From positions 1,385,747 through 1,449,746 of the forward strand of contig CANMGS010000001.1 of assembly GCA_947497475.1 (NCBI GenBank): a stretch of 64,000 nt of DNA, in the 5' to 3' direction. Origin of the DNA: an uncultured Amylibacter sp. Its GTDB lineage: Bacteria; Pseudomonadota; Alphaproteobacteria; Rhodobacterales; Rhodobacteraceae. How positions within the stretch are numbered: the stretch's first letter is position 1; each line of letters starts with the position of its first letter. This document shows positions 25,566-35,859 of the stretch, in pieces. The notes under the pieces were generated by a model. It was not told the origin of the DNA, did not search any database, and saw only the letters and a program-made list of their open reading frames with translations. The translations under genes were made by a program, and so were the position numbers.

Positions 25566-27464
25566 TTAACCGATTGGTTGGTTGTCCACACGGGATACGG
25601 CAACGATACCAGAACGGGGAACACTGGTGCCGCCATTAGGGAAATGGCTGTTGCCTTTTTCGCCAGGGTGCTGGACGCCGACGAATGCGGTTTTTCTGTC
25701 TGCTGACCATGCGATGCCAGTGATTTCAGCCTCTTTTGGTCCAACAAGGAAGCGGCGAATTTCGCCAGTCGCAGGATCACCCACCAACATTTGGTTGTTA
25801 CCCATGCCCGCGAAGTCACCTTCGTTGCTGTATTTGCCATCTGTTTGAATCCACAACAGACCTTTGCTATCAAAACTGATGCCATCTGGTGAGTTGAACA
25901 TGTTGCCAGCGTTGATGTTTGAAGAGCCAGCATTCAGACCTTCGTGAACATCTGGATTGCCAGCCAATGCGAATATATCCCAGCTGAACGTATCGCTTGC
26001 ATGGTCTTGCATATCAGGCACCCAACGCAGGATTTGGCCGTATTTGTTTTCGGCACGTGGATTCGGGCCATCAACTGGCGTTGCATCGCCACCTTTGTTT
26101 GGTTTCACGCCGCGGTTTTTGTTGTTTGTCAAAGCAACATACGCCTCAACCTGTGTTGGGTTATGTGTGACCCATTCAGGGCGATCCATTGTTGTTGCGC
26201 CAACGATAGACGCTGCTTGACGTGTGTGAATGCAAATCTCAGCCTGTGAAAGCCCCGTTGTTTCGGGTGTCAGCGCCAACCATTCACCACGTTGATCGTC
26301 AGTGAATTTCGCAGCATATAGAACGCCGTCTGTTAACAGGTTTTCTGTATCGCCACCTTCGGCATAGTAACCGTTTGAAACATAGCGGTATAGAAATTCG
26401 CCGCGTTCATCATCACCCATATAGACAACGATTTTGCCGTTTGGTGCCACGACAACATCAGCGTTTTCGTGTTTGAAACGACCCAAAGCTGTGCGTTTTT
26501 TCGGTGTTGATGTTGGGTCTGTTGGATCAATTTCAACGACGTAGCCTGCGCGGTTGGGCTCATTCGGGTGTTTAGATACATCGAAACGCTCATCAGTCAT
26601 TGCCCAGTTGTAGCCCCAGTCATCGTGACCGATGCCGTAGCGTTTGAAGCGTTGTGGCAATTCCATCTCTTTGTCTGAGGATGAGAAATACCCATTGAAA
26701 TTTTCTTCGCACGCTAGATATGTGCCCCAAGGTGTTTCGCCGTTACCGCAGTTGTTCCATGTGCCAAGCGATTGCGTGCCTGATGGATCGGCAGATGTTT
26801 TCAACAAGTCATGACCTGCTGCTGGGCCTGTTAATTCCATTGGTGTGTCGGCTGTGATGCGACGGTTTAATGGGCTGTCTTTGATCACTTCCCAGTTTTC
26901 GCCAACTTTGTGGACTTCTGCCACTGTTACACCGTGTGCGGCTTTACCCTTTGCCACATCATCTGCTGTTTCTGGCAGCTTTGTGTCGCGGTTGCCGTAG
27001 ATGATAGAGCGGTTTGTGTATTCGTTGTTGGCAACCAAAACGTGACGGTTACCAGTTGCGAACATGGACATGCCGTCGTTGTTGTCACCAAAGGCGCGTA
27101 ATTGGCTGGCGGCTGTGCCACGTGTGTCTTCGTCAAACTCTGGTGCGTCGGACCACAATGGATCGCCCCATTTTACCAGCATGTCCCATTTATAGCCTTC
27201 TGGCACAGAGATTGTATCATCTGTGCTGGCAGCAACTTGTTTGAAACCAAAGCGGTCAGTTGCGGCTTCTGCAACATTCACAAGGCTTGATGTACCCATC
27301 ACAAATGTGCCTGCGCCAAATGTCAAAACGCCTGATAGGAAGCCGCGCCGTGAAATTGCAGCGTCAACTACGGCGTCAAATTGTGGGTCTTCGGTGCGTG
27401 GGCTGTTTATTTCGTCGAATTCGTCGAATGACAATTCTTCGTGGGGGATGTTCGTATCTTTCAT
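25566..27464 (-). CDS. phoX: PhoX-family alkaline phosphatase, Tat-exported
   Basis: A 632-aa protein (DUF839/PhoX) with a twin-arginine signal SRRGFLSG at residues 38-45 in a long N-terminal lead, so it is folded with metal before export. The body has the PhoX-typical segments NNCGNGETPWGTYLACEENFNG and FKHENADVVVAPNGK. PhoX uses a Ca/Fe centre to release phosphate from organic esters and is common in marine bacteria. I saw no convincing Pho box in the short upstream region, so phosphate control is assumed, not shown. Confidence 0.9.
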   Translation of the reverse strand: MKDTNIPHEELSFDEFDEINSPRTEDPQFDAVVDAAISRRGFLSGVLTFGAGTFVMGTSSLVNVAEAATDRFGFKQVAASTDDTISVPEGYKWDMLVKWGDPLWSDAPEFDEDTRGTAASQLRAFGDNNDGMSMFATGNRHVLVANNEYTNRSIIYGNRDTKLPETADDVAKGKAAHGVTVAEVHKVGENWEVIKDSPLNRRITADTPMELTGPAAGHDLLKTSADPSGTQSLGTWNNCGNGETPWGTYLACEENFNGYFSSSDKEMELPQRFKRYGIGHDDWGYNWAMTDERFDVSKHPNEPNRAGYVVEIDPTDPTSTPKKRTALGRFKHENADVVVAPNGKIVVYMGDDERGEFLYRYVSNGYYAEGGDTENLLTDGVLYAAKFTDDQRGEWLALTPETTGLSQAEICIHTRQAASIVGATTMDRPEWVTHNPTQVEAYVALTNNKNRGVKPNKGGDATPVDGPNPRAENKYGQILRWVPDMQDHASDTFSWDIFALAGNPDVHEGLNAGSSNINAGNMFNSPDGISFDSKGLLWIQTDGKYSNEGDFAGMGNNQMLVGDPATGEIRRFLVGPKEAEITGIAWSADRKTAFVGVQHPGEKGNSHFPNGGTSVPRSGIVAVSRVDNQPIG

Positions 27465-27540
27465 TTTGCATAATCCTTAATCTGTTTCGGTAAATCCCCA
27501 AGGGAATCGCCTTAACAAAAGATTAAGGATGATATGTAAC

Positions 27541-27571
27541 AACGTGGGTTCATTCATGATGCACCCACGTT
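27541..27571 (-). terminator. Inverted repeat between trpS and phoX, possible terminator
   Basis: AACGTGGGT (27541-27549) and ACCCACGTT (27563-27571) form a perfect 9-bp stem with a 13-base loop, just downstream of the trpS stop. The following T-run on the reverse strand is weak (TTGTTAC), so termination is probable but not certain. Confidence 0.5.
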
Positions 27572-27596
27572 ACAGAATTATGAAAGATTTGTAACC

Positions 27597-28619
27597 TTAG
27601 CGGCTGCGGATCATTCCAACGATATCATAGGCATCTGCCAAAATTGGTTCAGCTATTTCAGCGGCACGATTTGCACCATCGCCCAAGATACGGTCGATTT
27701 CGGCAGGGTCAGCCATAAGTCGGCTCATCTCATCAGCGATTGGGGCAAGATGAGCAACGGCTAGGTCTGCCAATAATGGTTTGAATTGGCCGAACTGCTG
27801 GCCTGCAACCTCTGCCAGAACTTCAGCAGGTGTTTGGCCTGAAATGCCAGCATAGATGTTGATCAAGTTACGTGCCTCTGGGCGGTCAGCCAGACCTTCC
27901 ATCGTTTCTGGCAATGGTTCTGGATCGGTCTTGGCTTTGCGAATTTTCTTGGCAATTGCATCGGCATCATCTGTCATATTGATACGACTCATATCGGATG
28001 GATCAGACTTTGACATTTTCTTGGACCCATCGCGCAGAGACATCACGCGTGTGCCAGCGCCATCAATGATCGGTTCTGGTTCTGGGAAGAAATTCGTTTT
28101 GAAATCGTGGTTGAATTTATTTGCAATGTCGCGCGTTAGTTCAACGTGTTGTTTCTGATCTTCACCAACAGGGACATGCGTGGCTTTATAGGCCAAGATG
28201 TCAGCAGCCATCAGGGATGGGTAGGCGTATAGGCCCAGCGACATTTTTTCGGCGTTTTTACCAGCTTTATCCTTGAACTGTGTCATGCGGTTCATCCAGC
28301 CAAGGCGGGTGACACAGTTGAACAACCAGCCGAGTTCTGCGTGTGCAGATACTTGGCTTTGGTTGAACAAAATGGATTTTTTCGGATCAAGGCCACAGGC
28401 CAAATAGGCGGCAGTTAATTCGCGTGTTTGGCGGCGCAAAGCTTCTGGGTCTTGCCAGACGGTGATGGCGTGCATGTCGACCACGCAATAGATGGTTTCG
28501 ATGCCGCTGTTTTGCATTTCCACAAAGCGCTTAACGGCGCCTAGGTAGTTGCCAAGTGTCAGGTTCCCAGATGGTTGGATGCCTGAGAAAACACGTGGTG
28601 TGAAGGCCGCTTCGGTCAT
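27597..28619 (-). CDS. trpS: Tryptophanyl-tRNA synthetase
   Basis: Class I synthetase that charges tRNA-Trp, 340 aa. HIGH-type motif [16 protein letters not shown] and KMSKS in [10 protein letters not shown]; also [13 protein letters not shown]. The start at 28619 ([13 protein letters not shown]) has GGCGGAG upstream and matches the family; the open frame continues upstream to 28685 but is not family-like. Confidence 0.96.
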   Translation of the reverse strand: MTEAAFTPRVFSGIQPSGNLTLGNYLGAVKRFVEMQNSGIETIYCVVDMHAITVWQDPEALRRQTRELTAAYLACGLDPKKSILFNQSQVSAHAELGWLFNCVTRLGWMNRMTQFKDKAGKNAEKMSLGLYAYPSLMAADILAYKATHVPVGEDQKQHVELTRDIANKFNHDFKTNFFPEPEPIIDGAGTRVMSLRDGSKKMSKSDPSDMSRINMTDDADAIAKKIRKAKTDPEPLPETMEGLADRPEARNLINIYAGISGQTPAEVLAEVAGQQFGQFKPLLADLAVAHLAPIADEMSRLMADPAEIDRILGDGANRAAEIAEPILADAYDIVGMIRSR

Positions 28620-28701
28620 AGTAATCTTGCTCCGCCTAGAGTAATAAGGTTTTAGGCTTATCGCGCCACAAATGCGCGGCGTCAACTAAAAGGGCACTTG
28701 A

Positions 28702-29400
28702 ATGTACGAACCTGACTTGAATGCACCTCCCATTAACCCTTTACCGCCTGTTGTGATCGTATTGGTGTGCTTGTTGGGTGGTGTGGAATTGGTGTTTCAA
28801 GCAGCTGAAGCTGGTTTCGCTGGTGGTGCAGCTGGTATTGGATGGCGGATTGAAGCGGTGCAGCAATATGCGTTTAGTGATCGTGTGTTTGATTGGATGC
28901 GTGAGACAGGACAGTATTCGTGGGAGAATTTATTGCGGTTCGTGACCTACCCATTCTTACACCAGACGTTTACGCATGCTTTGTTTGCGATTGTGTTTGT
29001 GTTGGCGATTGGGAAGTTCGTGTCAGAGGTTATGAACCCGTTTGCTGTTCTTCTGATATTTTTTGCTAGCTCTGCGATTGGAGCGGCATTGTATTCTGTG
29101 ATGCTAGATCAACAATTTGCATTGATCGGAGCCTATCCCGCAGTTTACGGGCTGATTGGCGCGTTCACTTGGTTGCAGTTTAGCAGCCTGAAAAGGTCGG
29201 GTGAGAATGGGCTTAAAGCATTTACTCTGATCTTGTTTTTTTTGGGGATCGCTTTGCTTTATAAGTTCATATTTGGCGGAATCAACGAATGGTTGGCCGA
29301 AATGATTGGATTCTGCGTTGGGTTTGCACTGTCCATTGTGCTGGGGCCAGATGGCAAAGAACGGTTGCAAAAGGTGTTGTCGATGGCGCGGCAACGTTAA
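28702..29400 (+). CDS. Rhomboid family protein lacking catalytic residues
   Basis: A 232-aa membrane protein with the rhomboid layout: the helix-2 HxxxxH in FLHQTFTHALF (His87, His92) and the helix-4 loop. The loop that should read GxSG is GAYPAVYG (143-150), with Tyr145 where the nucleophile Ser should be. In helix 6, Glu200 (AEMIGFCVG) stands where the catalytic His should be. The helix-2 Asn is Ala. It therefore looks like a pseudo-protease. It is divergent from trpS and its end overlaps that of murJ by four bases on the other strand. Confidence 0.8.
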   Translation: MYEPDLNAPPINPLPPVVIVLVCLLGGVELVFQAAEAGFAGGAAGIGWRIEAVQQYAFSDRVFDWMRETGQYSWENLLRFVTYPFLHQTFTHALFAIVFVLAIGKFVSEVMNPFAVLLIFFASSAIGAALYSVMLDQQFALIGAYPAVYGLIGAFTWLQFSSLKRSGENGLKAFTLILFFLGIALLYKFIFGGINEWLAEMIGFCVGFALSIVLGPDGKERLQKVLSMARQR

Positions 29401-30941
29401 CCGCGTTTCACAAACCCTTTGATGTCTGTGATTGAATAGGCCCCTGTTCCGATGAGTGCTACAGCGTAGGTTGCCATGCCTGATACGACCAAGACTGCCA
29501 ATGCGATGTAGCGTTGGCCATGTGTGTGCAACGCCTCTGTGAGTGTTGATTGGATGCCATAGACAACAAAACCCATTACAGCGACGGCGATTAAGATTTT
29601 TGGCAGTGTTTTGATAAAGCGTTCATCGAAACGTGCAGCATCCCCCATATTTTTGGTGCCAAGCCAAAGCAGGATGATCATGCCCCATGCGGATAATGTG
29701 GTGCCGAATGCTGCAGCGATGTATCCGAATTGATAAGATAGGCCAACGGCGACAACAAGATTGATGATCATTGAGACCAGCGCGAAATAGAACGGTGTTT
29801 TGGTATCTTCGCGGGCGAAATAAAGTGGTTGGATAACTTTCTGGAATACGAATGCAGGAAGACCACAAGCATAGACTGCTAATGCTGTGGCAGTGGCAAT
29901 TGAATCTGCGGATGTGAACCTGCCACGTTCAAAAAGGACGGAGATAAGGGGTTCTGCGGCAATGCATAGGGCGGCTGCTGAAGGGAGTGTTAACGCTAAT
30001 GAAAACTCTGCTGCACGATTGAATGCGTGACGACCGCCGTCTGTGTCATTGGCGCGAATTTTGCGTGATAAATCAGGTAAGAGGACGACGCCGATTGCGA
30101 TGCCCACAACACCTAAAGGAAGCTGGTAGAGGCGGTCTGCAACAGAGAGCCATTGAATGGCACCGTCGAAATAACTGGCGACTTGGCGACCAACCAGCAA
30201 GTTCACTTGTACCACACCACCAGCTAGGGCTGCGGGAGCTGCGATGATTGCGAGTTTTTTAAGGTCTGGCGTCATTTTTGGCAGGCGTGGGATCAGGCGT
30301 AAACCTGCACGATCCGCTGCGTACCAAACGAGGGCCATTTGGGCGATACCTGCAACAGGGACAGCCCAGACAAGAGCACGGGATGTGTCCCAATCGAGTA
30401 GATACGCACCGCCCATTGCTGAGACGATTATGATGTTTAAAAATACAGGCGCAGCAGCCGCAGCGGCAAAGCGGCCGCTGGCGTTTAGGACACCGCTTAG
30501 TAGAGCGGCTAGCGATATAAACAAGATATACGGAAAACAAATGCGAGCGAAATCGACGGCAGTATCGAACCGTGTATCACCGACAAAACCACTGGCCATT
30601 GCCCAAACGAACCAAGGCATGAAAATTTGCGCGATGAGTGTGAGGACAATGAGGACTGCTGCTAATCCTGCAAAAGCGTCTTGGGCGAACTCTTTGGCGT
30701 CTTCATCTGCTTCTAGTTTTTTTGAAAACATGGGAATGAACGCCATGTTGAATGCGCCTTCGGCAAAGAAACGGCGAAACATATTTGGTAAGGAAAATGC
30801 GACCTGAAATGCTTCAGCGATAGGGCCCGAGCCAAAGAAGGCGGCGATCATCATGTCACGGACAAATCCTGCGATACGGCTGAGAAGTGTCCAAAGGCCA
30901 ACAGTGAAAAAAGACGCAACCAGACGTATTGGTTTTGTCAT
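29397..30941 (-). CDS. murJ: Lipid II flippase MurJ
   Basis: Moves lipid II across the inner membrane for peptidoglycan synthesis. The 514-aa protein has about 14 hydrophobic helices and the family segments FFGSGPIAEAFQVAFSLPN, FRRFFAEGAFNMAFIP and PLGVVGIAIGVVLLPDLSRK. It overlaps glnD upstream by four bases (coupled), the usual order in Rhodobacterales. Confidence 0.96.
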   Translation of the reverse strand: MTKPIRLVASFFTVGLWTLLSRIAGFVRDMMIAAFFGSGPIAEAFQVAFSLPNMFRRFFAEGAFNMAFIPMFSKKLEADEDAKEFAQDAFAGLAAVLIVLTLIAQIFMPWFVWAMASGFVGDTRFDTAVDFARICFPYILFISLAALLSGVLNASGRFAAAAAAPVFLNIIIVSAMGGAYLLDWDTSRALVWAVPVAGIAQMALVWYAADRAGLRLIPRLPKMTPDLKKLAIIAAPAALAGGVVQVNLLVGRQVASYFDGAIQWLSVADRLYQLPLGVVGIAIGVVLLPDLSRKIRANDTDGGRHAFNRAAEFSLALTLPSAAALCIAAEPLISVLFERGRFTSADSIATATALAVYACGLPAFVFQKVIQPLYFAREDTKTPFYFALVSMIINLVVAVGLSYQFGYIAAAFGTTLSAWGMIILLWLGTKNMGDAARFDERFIKTLPKILIAVAVMGFVVYGIQSTLTEALHTHGQRYIALAVLVVSGMATYAVALIGTGAYSITDIKGFVKRG

Positions 30942-33745
30942 GACATCGCCCCCTTGGCCCCTTTGGTTATCGCATCACGCAGTTTTTTCTCAATTGCGTC
31001 GCGTTTGCTTTTGGAATGCAATTTAAGACCAAACATATCCTTAACATAAAACACATCTACGGCTTGAACGCCATATGTAGCGATTACGGCGGATGCGATG
31101 TAGATATTTGCATTGCGTAAGGTTAGGGTCAGATCGTGCAGAAGGCCTGGGCGATCACGTGTATCCACTTCGATAATCGTATAGATTTCAGAACCTTCGT
31201 TATCGAATGTGATTTCAGTTGGGACAACAAAATCGCGTTCGCGTTTTTTAAGTTTGTCGCGAGATTTAAGCGCGTCACGGGCGATAACTTCGCCTTTGAG
31301 CGTTTTCTTGATCATGGATTTTAGGCGGTCAATGCGTGCCATTTCATATGGTTTTTCATCCGCATCTTGTATCCAAAATACGGCAGTCGCATATCCGTCT
31401 GCCGTTGTATAAGTACGGGCATCGACAACGTTTGCACCAACCAAGGCAAGCGCACCAGCAAGACGTGAGAAAATGCCTGGGTGGTCTTGCATGACGAAAC
31501 AGGCACGTGTGGCGTCGCGATCGATATCTGGGACGATATCAATGGCCATTTCGTCACGATCAATCTTGGCAAATAGATGTGCAAAGATGATGTGCGCTGC
31601 GGTGTCCAAACCCTGCCAATATGGATCATAGTGGCGTTCAGCCTCTAGAGCATAAAGGTTTTTGCTTTCTGCGCCTAACGCGGTTTCTAAAGCGGCTTTT
31701 GCTTCGTCCAAACGGTGCGCATTGGTGATCTTATCCATGCCTTCTTGGAAGACTTGAGAGCTGGCTTTGTATAGAGTGCGGATCAGCTGTGCTTTCCAAT
31801 TGTTCCATGTTTCAGGGCCAACGCCGCGAATATCGCAAACTGTCAAAATAGTGAGCAAATTCAAACGTGATATGCTCTTCACAACACGGATAAAGTCACG
31901 CACTGTACGTGGATCAGATAGGTCGCGTTTTTGTGCAACATCGGACATAAGCAGGTGATTGCGGATCAGCCAGATAACTGTTTCTGTTTCCGATGCATCC
32001 AGTCCAAGGCGCGGTGCGATTGTTCCTGCCATGCGGGCGCCTGCGATAGAATGATCCTCTGGTAAGCCTTTTCCGATATCGTGCAGCAGTAAGGCCACAT
32101 AAATCACACGGCGATTGACGCCTTTGTTCAATAGGCCAGAAACGATTGGCAGGTCCTCTTGTAATTCACCACGCTCTATTTGTGCGAGATTGGAAATACA
32201 TTGGATCGTGTGTTCATCAACGGTGTAGTGGTGGTAGACGTTGAACTGCATCATCGCGATGATGCGTTGGAATTCTGGCACAAATGCCCCGAGAACACCC
32301 AGTTCGTTCATACGGCGCAAAGCGCGTTCTGGGTTGCCCTGTTCAATCAATGTATCAAGGAAAATGGCGATTGCTTCTGGGTTGGTGCGGAATTTGTCGT
32401 CGATTAAACCGAGGTTTGCAGAGATAAGGCGCATAGCATCGGGATGGATCAATATCTCTGATCTTAGGGCTTCTTGGAAGATGCGCAGAATGTTCAAGGG
32501 ATCATCGAATACGGCATTTTCATCGGCAAATGTTATGCGCCCGTGCTGAATGGCATACCCTTTGGCAACTTTATCACGTCCCCAACCTACAGCTTTCATT
32601 AAACGCTTTCCGAAGTGAGGTTGCTTTTTCACATGCTGAGCTTCAAGAGCTGTTAAGAAGATACGTGTTAGATCGCCAACTTTGGTTGCATGGCGGAAAT
32701 AATCTTGCATGAACTGCTCAACGCCACGTTGACCATCTTGGTCTTCATAGCCAAGGGCCTCGGCTACTTCGATCTGGGTATCAAACGTTAACTGTTCTGT
32801 TGCGCGTTTGGTAATCAGGTGAAGGTGGCAACGCACAGTCCAAAGGAATTCTTGAGCCTCAAAGAATTGTTCATGTTCTTCTGCCGTGAAATACCCTTGT
32901 TGAATCATTTCTTCGGGATTTTCAGCGTGACTTAGGTATTTTGTGATCCAGAATAGGGTCTGCAAATCACGTAAACCACCTTTACCCTCTTTCACATTGG
33001 GTTCTAACATGAAACGCTGGCCGCCCTGTTTGGTGTGGCGATCTTCGCGTTCGATAAGTTTTTGTTCGACGAACTCTGGACCCGTTTTGCTGAACAGTTC
33101 TTTCCATAGGCGGCGATCAAGTTGGTTAGACAGGATTTTCTTGCCGCTAAGGTAACGAGATTCCAAAAGTGCTGTGCGGATCGTTAAATCGGTTTTGCCA
33201 AGCTTGACGCATTCATCAATGTTGCGTGTGGCATGGCCGACTTTTAACTTTACATCCCAAAGCATGTAGAGAATGGATTCAACAACAGTTTCTGTCCATT
33301 CTGTTAATCGGGCTGGTGTTAGAAATAAGAGATCAACATCTGAATGCGGTGCCATTTCAGCACGGCCATATCCACCAACAGCGATCATGCAGATACGATT
33401 GTGCTTATCATCTTCTGGATTTGGATGCAGCATTGTAGCTGCAACTTTGAAGGCTTCACAAACGACTTGATCGGTTAGATATGTATAAGAGGTTGTGACG
33501 CGGTGTGTCTCATATGGGGCATTCTGATAGGCTTTGCGAATAGCTGCGCGACCCTGAGTATATGCATCACGTAACACGGCTGCGATTGCAGCACGCCTAC
33601 CTGTTTTCATGTTTGCGTCGAAAACCTTGCGAATATCCGCAGAAATTAGTTTCTTGTTAAAGAGAACGTCGGGCGGGCATATCAGCTCGTCCGACGAAGG
33701 CGCGGATTGAAATTTTCGCGATAAATTAAAGGCCTGCTCCACCAA
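30938..33745 (-). CDS. glnD: [Protein-PII] uridylyltransferase GlnD
   Basis: Bifunctional enzyme that adds and removes UMP on PII proteins in answer to glutamine, setting nitrogen control. The 935 aa show the nucleotidyltransferase motif GGYGRAEMAPHSDVDLLFL (about residue 125-145), the HD domain LLHDIGKGLPEDHS, and two C-terminal ACT domains (HPGIFSRLAGALALVGANVVDA; RPGLLHDLTLTLRNANIYIASA region). It begins with GTG at 33745, GAGGGG five bases upstream, overlapping the LppC gene's end by 20 bases. Confidence 0.97.
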   Translation of the reverse strand: MVEQAFNLSRKFQSAPSSDELICPPDVLFNKKLISADIRKVFDANMKTGRRAAIAAVLRDAYTQGRAAIRKAYQNAPYETHRVTTSYTYLTDQVVCEAFKVAATMLHPNPEDDKHNRICMIAVGGYGRAEMAPHSDVDLLFLTPARLTEWTETVVESILYMLWDVKLKVGHATRNIDECVKLGKTDLTIRTALLESRYLSGKKILSNQLDRRLWKELFSKTGPEFVEQKLIEREDRHTKQGGQRFMLEPNVKEGKGGLRDLQTLFWITKYLSHAENPEEMIQQGYFTAEEHEQFFEAQEFLWTVRCHLHLITKRATEQLTFDTQIEVAEALGYEDQDGQRGVEQFMQDYFRHATKVGDLTRIFLTALEAQHVKKQPHFGKRLMKAVGWGRDKVAKGYAIQHGRITFADENAVFDDPLNILRIFQEALRSEILIHPDAMRLISANLGLIDDKFRTNPEAIAIFLDTLIEQGNPERALRRMNELGVLGAFVPEFQRIIAMMQFNVYHHYTVDEHTIQCISNLAQIERGELQEDLPIVSGLLNKGVNRRVIYVALLLHDIGKGLPEDHSIAGARMAGTIAPRLGLDASETETVIWLIRNHLLMSDVAQKRDLSDPRTVRDFIRVVKSISRLNLLTILTVCDIRGVGPETWNNWKAQLIRTLYKASSQVFQEGMDKITNAHRLDEAKAALETALGAESKNLYALEAERHYDPYWQGLDTAAHIIFAHLFAKIDRDEMAIDIVPDIDRDATRACFVMQDHPGIFSRLAGALALVGANVVDARTYTTADGYATAVFWIQDADEKPYEMARIDRLKSMIKKTLKGEVIARDALKSRDKLKKRERDFVVPTEITFDNEGSEIYTIIEVDTRDRPGLLHDLTLTLRNANIYIASAVIATYGVQAVDVFYVKDMFGLKLHSKSKRDAIEKKLRDAITKGAKGAMS

Positions 33746-34898
33746 ATCCCCTCGGTGCTGGATCTATTACAACTGCTTTGCCTTCGCGGACTTCTGCAAT
33801 GGCTAAGCCACGTTGATTTGTTCCGTCAGGCATTAACCTGAATACACCATTTACGCCAGCAAAACCACCCGACCGCGTCAGTTTGGATCGTGTTAAAGCA
33901 TCAGATGACCCTGTGGCCAAAAGTGCGCCGACCGCTGCAATGCCGTCATATGCGAAACCTGCTAATGGATGTGGTTTTGTGCCGTAGTTTGATGTGTAAC
34001 GTGAATTAAAGGCTGAAATTGAACCTGTGTCAGGCAATGTAAACCACCCACCTTGGAGGCCTGGTATGGCCAATGTGCTGGCTGGGATGTCCCAACGGGT
34101 TAAGCCCATGAATTGAACATTGCTAGATGTTACGCCGTTTTCGGGTAGGAGTTGTGCCAAGATTGGTAGTGCACCAGCTGAATCGGATGAGAATACTAAA
34201 CCGTTTGTTCCTGTGCTTTGAACTTGTGATTTGATCGCTGGAATAGCAGCGACTACGCCATCAGATGAGAAATCATATGCTGTTGAACCAGTATAATTTG
34301 CGCCTGCACCGGCTGCAGCTTTACGAACAGCCTCTAATGCAACTTCGCCTGCTGCGTTTTTTGCAGCAATACCCGCCACATTGCGTTTACCTTTACTGAC
34401 GGCATAGCGCACCAAACGGTTTGCTTTGTTTTCGAATGTGCTACCAAGAACGAAAACGTTTCCGCCAGCGATTTGAGTGTTATTTGATAGGCTCAAAACA
34501 TTCACGTTTTGACCAGATACAGCAACGCCAGCTGCATTCGCCGCTTGCGCGAACAGTGGCCCAACGATAATCTTTGCACCATCTGAAACAGCTTGTTTTG
34601 CTACAACGCTTGCTTGCGACGCAGAACCACCCGTTGCATAGACCTTGAGGTCAATTTCAGCGCCTTTGATATCACTTGCAGCAAGTTTGGCTGCATTCGT
34701 AAGGCTTGTTGCTAAAGCTTCTTGTTGCGCATTGCCTGTCCCTGATGGAACCAATAGGGCGACTTTTACTTTTTTGTTTGGGTTTACACTCTGGCCAACA
34801 TTTCCTGTTTCGATACAGGCTGTCAGAAAAGTTGCTGCACAGGCCAATAGCCCAAATCGTATTGTTTTAGAAATATTGGTTGTTTTTGATGCACTCAT
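33726..34898 (-). CDS. Penicillin-binding protein activator, LppC family lipoprotein
   Basis: A 390-aa lipoprotein: signal segment FGLLACAATFLTAC with lipobox LTAC, then a periplasmic-binding-protein fold (VKVALLVPSGTGNAQQEALA, IIVGPLFAQAANAAGVAV). Its E. coli relative LpoA activates PBP1A from the outer membrane; only the C-terminal LpoA-like domain is present here. I use the ATG at 34898 with GGGGAC upstream; 34910 is also in frame. It is divergent from rsmI, the common arrangement. Confidence 0.88.
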   Translation of the reverse strand: MSASKTTNISKTIRFGLLACAATFLTACIETGNVGQSVNPNKKVKVALLVPSGTGNAQQEALATSLTNAAKLAASDIKGAEIDLKVYATGGSASQASVVAKQAVSDGAKIIVGPLFAQAANAAGVAVSGQNVNVLSLSNNTQIAGGNVFVLGSTFENKANRLVRYAVSKGKRNVAGIAAKNAAGEVALEAVRKAAAGAGANYTGSTAYDFSSDGVVAAIPAIKSQVQSTGTNGLVFSSDSAGALPILAQLLPENGVTSSNVQFMGLTRWDIPASTLAIPGLQGGWFTLPDTGSISAFNSRYTSNYGTKPHPLAGFAYDGIAAVGALLATGSSDALTRSKLTRSGGFAGVNGVFRLMPDGTNQRGLAIAEVREGKAVVIDPAPRGFGGAGL

Positions 34899-35001
34899 GA
34901 CTGTCCCCATTAAGTTGTATAAACGACTCGTTTGCGTTGGAACCTAGGTACTGTCATAAGCGAAATCAACGCTTTGGCTTAAATAGATTGGAAATAAGCA
35001 A

Positions 35002-35859
35002 GTGACTGCTGCAAAACTGTCGCCCGGTTTATACATTGTTTCGACCCCGATTGGGGCTGCGCGTGACATAACATTGAGGGCTTTGGACGTATTAAGTGTG
35101 GCTGATATAATTGCTGCGGAAGATACGCGCAATACGCGTAAATTGATGGATATCCATGGCATTGCTTTGGGTGACCGCAAACTGATTTCATATCATGATC
35201 ATAATGGCGAAGAGAAACGTCCTTTTTTGTTAAAGGCACTAGAAGAAGGGCGTTCTGTGGCCTTGGTATCTGATGCTGGTACGCCTTTGTTGGCCGATCC
35301 AGGCTATCATTTGGCGCAACATGTGCGCGATGAAGGACATAATGTGCGTACGGCGCCTGGAGCGTCTGCACTATTGGCAGCGCTTTGTGTGGCAGGGCAA
35401 CCGACGGATAAGTTTTTCTTTGCAGGGTTTGCGCCAAATAAGACGAAAGCACGTACGGATTATTTTCGCAGTTTGGCGGATATTCCATCAACGCTTGTAT
35501 TTTACGAATCCCCAAAACGATTATCCAAATGTTTGGCAGATATGATCGCGGCTTTTGGTAAAGAGCGATCTGCCACGATCTGTCGTGAATTGACCAAGAA
35601 ATTCGAAGAGGCACGACGTGGAACTTTGCAAGATTTGGTGGACCATTATGCGGATGCACCAACACCAAAGGGCGAAATTGTGATTGTTGTTGGTATTCCT
35701 GTAAAAGCGGAAATCACCCAAGACGATATTGATGCGGCTTTGTTAACTGCATTGAAAGATATGAAGGTCAAAGATGCAGCGAATAAGGTATCCCAAGATA
35801 TGGGGATATCACGCAAGGAAGCGTATAATCGTGCATTGGACATAAAGGATAATGGCTAA
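35002..35859 (+). CDS. rsmI: 16S rRNA (cytidine-1402-2'-O)-methyltransferase RsmI
   Basis: Methylates C1402 of 16S rRNA with SAM, tuning decoding at the P site. The 285-aa protein has GLYIVSTPIGAARDITLRAL, EDTRNTRKLM and the SAM loop SDAGTPLLADPGY, plus the C-terminal helical domain. It starts with GTG; the ribosome site is weak. It overlaps yraN by eight bases. Confidence 0.95.
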   Translation: MTAAKLSPGLYIVSTPIGAARDITLRALDVLSVADIIAAEDTRNTRKLMDIHGIALGDRKLISYHDHNGEEKRPFLLKALEEGRSVALVSDAGTPLLADPGYHLAQHVRDEGHNVRTAPGASALLAALCVAGQPTDKFFFAGFAPNKTKARTDYFRSLADIPSTLVFYESPKRLSKCLADMIAAFGKERSATICRELTKKFEEARRGTLQDLVDHYADAPTPKGEIVIVVGIPVKAEITQDDIDAALLTALKDMKVKDAANKVSQDMGISRKEAYNRALDIKDNG

